This document shows, in pieces, positions 63,472-64,000 of a stretch of 64,000 nt of DNA (position 1 is its first letter; each line of letters opens with the position of its first letter). The translations under genes and the position numbers were made by a program. The notes under the pieces are model-generated. The model ran no database searches. It was not told the DNA's origin and saw only the letters and a list, made by a program, of their open reading frames with translations. This DNA is from Planctomycetaceae bacterium (lineage in GTDB: Bacteria; Planctomycetota; Planctomycetia; Planctomycetales; Planctomycetaceae): positions 1-64,000 of the forward strand of contig JAGQQG010000028.1 in NCBI GenBank assembly GCA_020426325.1, read 5' to 3'.

Positions 63472-64000
63472 ATGAGCTGTCACTCCAATTCGCCGGAAAC
63501 TCCTGTCATGCGTCCGCTGCTTGCGACATTCCGAGACACATGTGTTCGGTTTGGGCAGGATGTCACCAACTTCATTTACCTGCGTAATTGTGTCCATTGC
63601 CGAATCGGACTACCTCCTGCCGGCGACCGTTTCCTGTCAGACGAGAGAGGTGACGTTCCAGACTGCTTTTGTACGGACTGCTATGAACTACTGTCCTGTA
63701 CCATCGAACGAGCCTGCCTGCGTTGTGGCGCTCCTGTCGGACCATACATCGACACCTCAGATGGGTGCCGACACTGCCGAAAAGATCAGTTCCACTTCGA
63801 TCGTGTCTTCGCCCTGGGAGTCTATGAAGGCCCGCTCCGTGCCTGCTGTACCCGGGTGAAGCAGCCGTTTGAAGAACCACTGACAGCCGGGTTGACCGAG
63901 TTGCTGGCTGATGCCCACCGAGAGGAGTGGATCAACCTTGGTATCGATCTTGTCATCCCCATTCCGCATCACTGGACGGAGCGTGTGATGACGCCTCATC
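63472..64000 (+). CDS. ComF-like phosphoribosyltransferase-family protein (5' part)
   Basis: Read by hand from the ATG at 63472 (GAGGGG four bases upstream; an ATG at 63508 is an alternative): 176 codons run off the right edge. The N-terminal zinc-ribbon part has LRNCVHC, DCFCTDCY, ACLRCGAPVG and CRHCRKDQ. VFALGVYEGPLRACCTRVKQPFEEPLT follows, then the start of the phosphoribosyltransferase fold (IDLVIPIPHHWTERVM). ComF proteins are needed for DNA uptake in naturally competent bacteria; the C-terminus is missing here. Confidence 0.88.
   Translation, partial: MSCHSNSPETPVMRPLLATFRDTCVRFGQDVTNFIYLRNCVHCRIGLPPAGDRFLSDERGDVPDCFCTDCYELLSCTIERACLRCGAPVGPYIDTSDGCRHCRKDQFHFDRVFALGVYEGPLRACCTRVKQPFEEPLTAGLTELLADAHREEWINLGIDLVIPIPHHWTERVMTPH

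Overview
The window is a stretch of a planctomycete chromosome (phylum Planctomycetota, most likely order Planctomycetales; I cannot place it closer). The case rests on the mix of gene families: a secreted sulfatase, ThuA-domain proteins, PQQ-like and parallel beta-helix secreted proteins, a FlgI-like lipoprotein, a TIGR03546/TIGR03545-type pair, and dihydropteroate-synthase-related and carbinolamine-dehydratase genes like those of tetrahydromethanopterin C1 metabolism. No rRNA, tRNA, prophage, IS element or CRISPR array was found. Gene density and codon use look even throughout, so this reads as resident chromosome rather than an island. Both edge genes are cut: a beta-propeller protein at the left and a ComF-like protein at the right.

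Layout. 1-10.7 kb is mostly secreted or degradative and mostly on the minus strand: PQQ-like propeller protein, small lipoprotein, two small plus-strand genes, DUF255 thioredoxin-like protein, a BRCT-MerR-TPR fusion, a beta-helix protein and a sulfatase. 10.7-16.3 kb on the plus strand holds a DUF3592 protein, a YejA/YejB/YejE-like peptide importer without its ATPase, and a secreted double heavy-metal-associated protein. 16.3-22.6 kb on the minus strand holds a hybrid histidine kinase, a GGQ-motif release-factor-like protein, a DUF58 protein and a transglutaminase membrane protein. A lone Flp pilin follows at 23 kb.

23.2-29.0 kb is a minus-strand run: SDR-like protein, pterin carbinolamine dehydratase, dihydropteroate-synthase-related protein, PabB and delta-1-pyrroline-5-carboxylate dehydrogenase. 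The first four look like a pterin (folate or methanopterin type) cassette. It is divergent from an ArsR-family regulator across a region with nested palindromes. 29.8-35 kb carries a ThuA protein, an MMPL transporter and an aldose epimerase. 35-42.7 kb carries SMC, the FlgI-HEAT lipoprotein, an FmdB-type zinc ribbon, and an ECF sigma factor with its zinc-finger anti-sigma partner.

43.3-51.1 kb holds the TIGR03546/TIGR03545-like pair, epmB divergent from efp (EF-P with Lys34), an isochorismatase-ThuA fusion and miaB, which carries an in-frame insertion. 51.1-55.1 kb holds three GNAT acetyltransferases and a tightly coupled cassette of DUF3592/arrestin-like membrane protein, beta-sandwich protein and P-loop ATPase, the best candidate for an undescribed system. 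55.1-64 kb holds an SBF-like transporter, a TPR lipoprotein, kdsA, a HAD hydrolase, an exported methyltransferase, a Trm112-like protein, a lipoprotein, a TIM-barrel isomerase, a RicT/PSP1 protein and the start of comF.

All functional calls come from reading translated sequence by eye; no database search was run.
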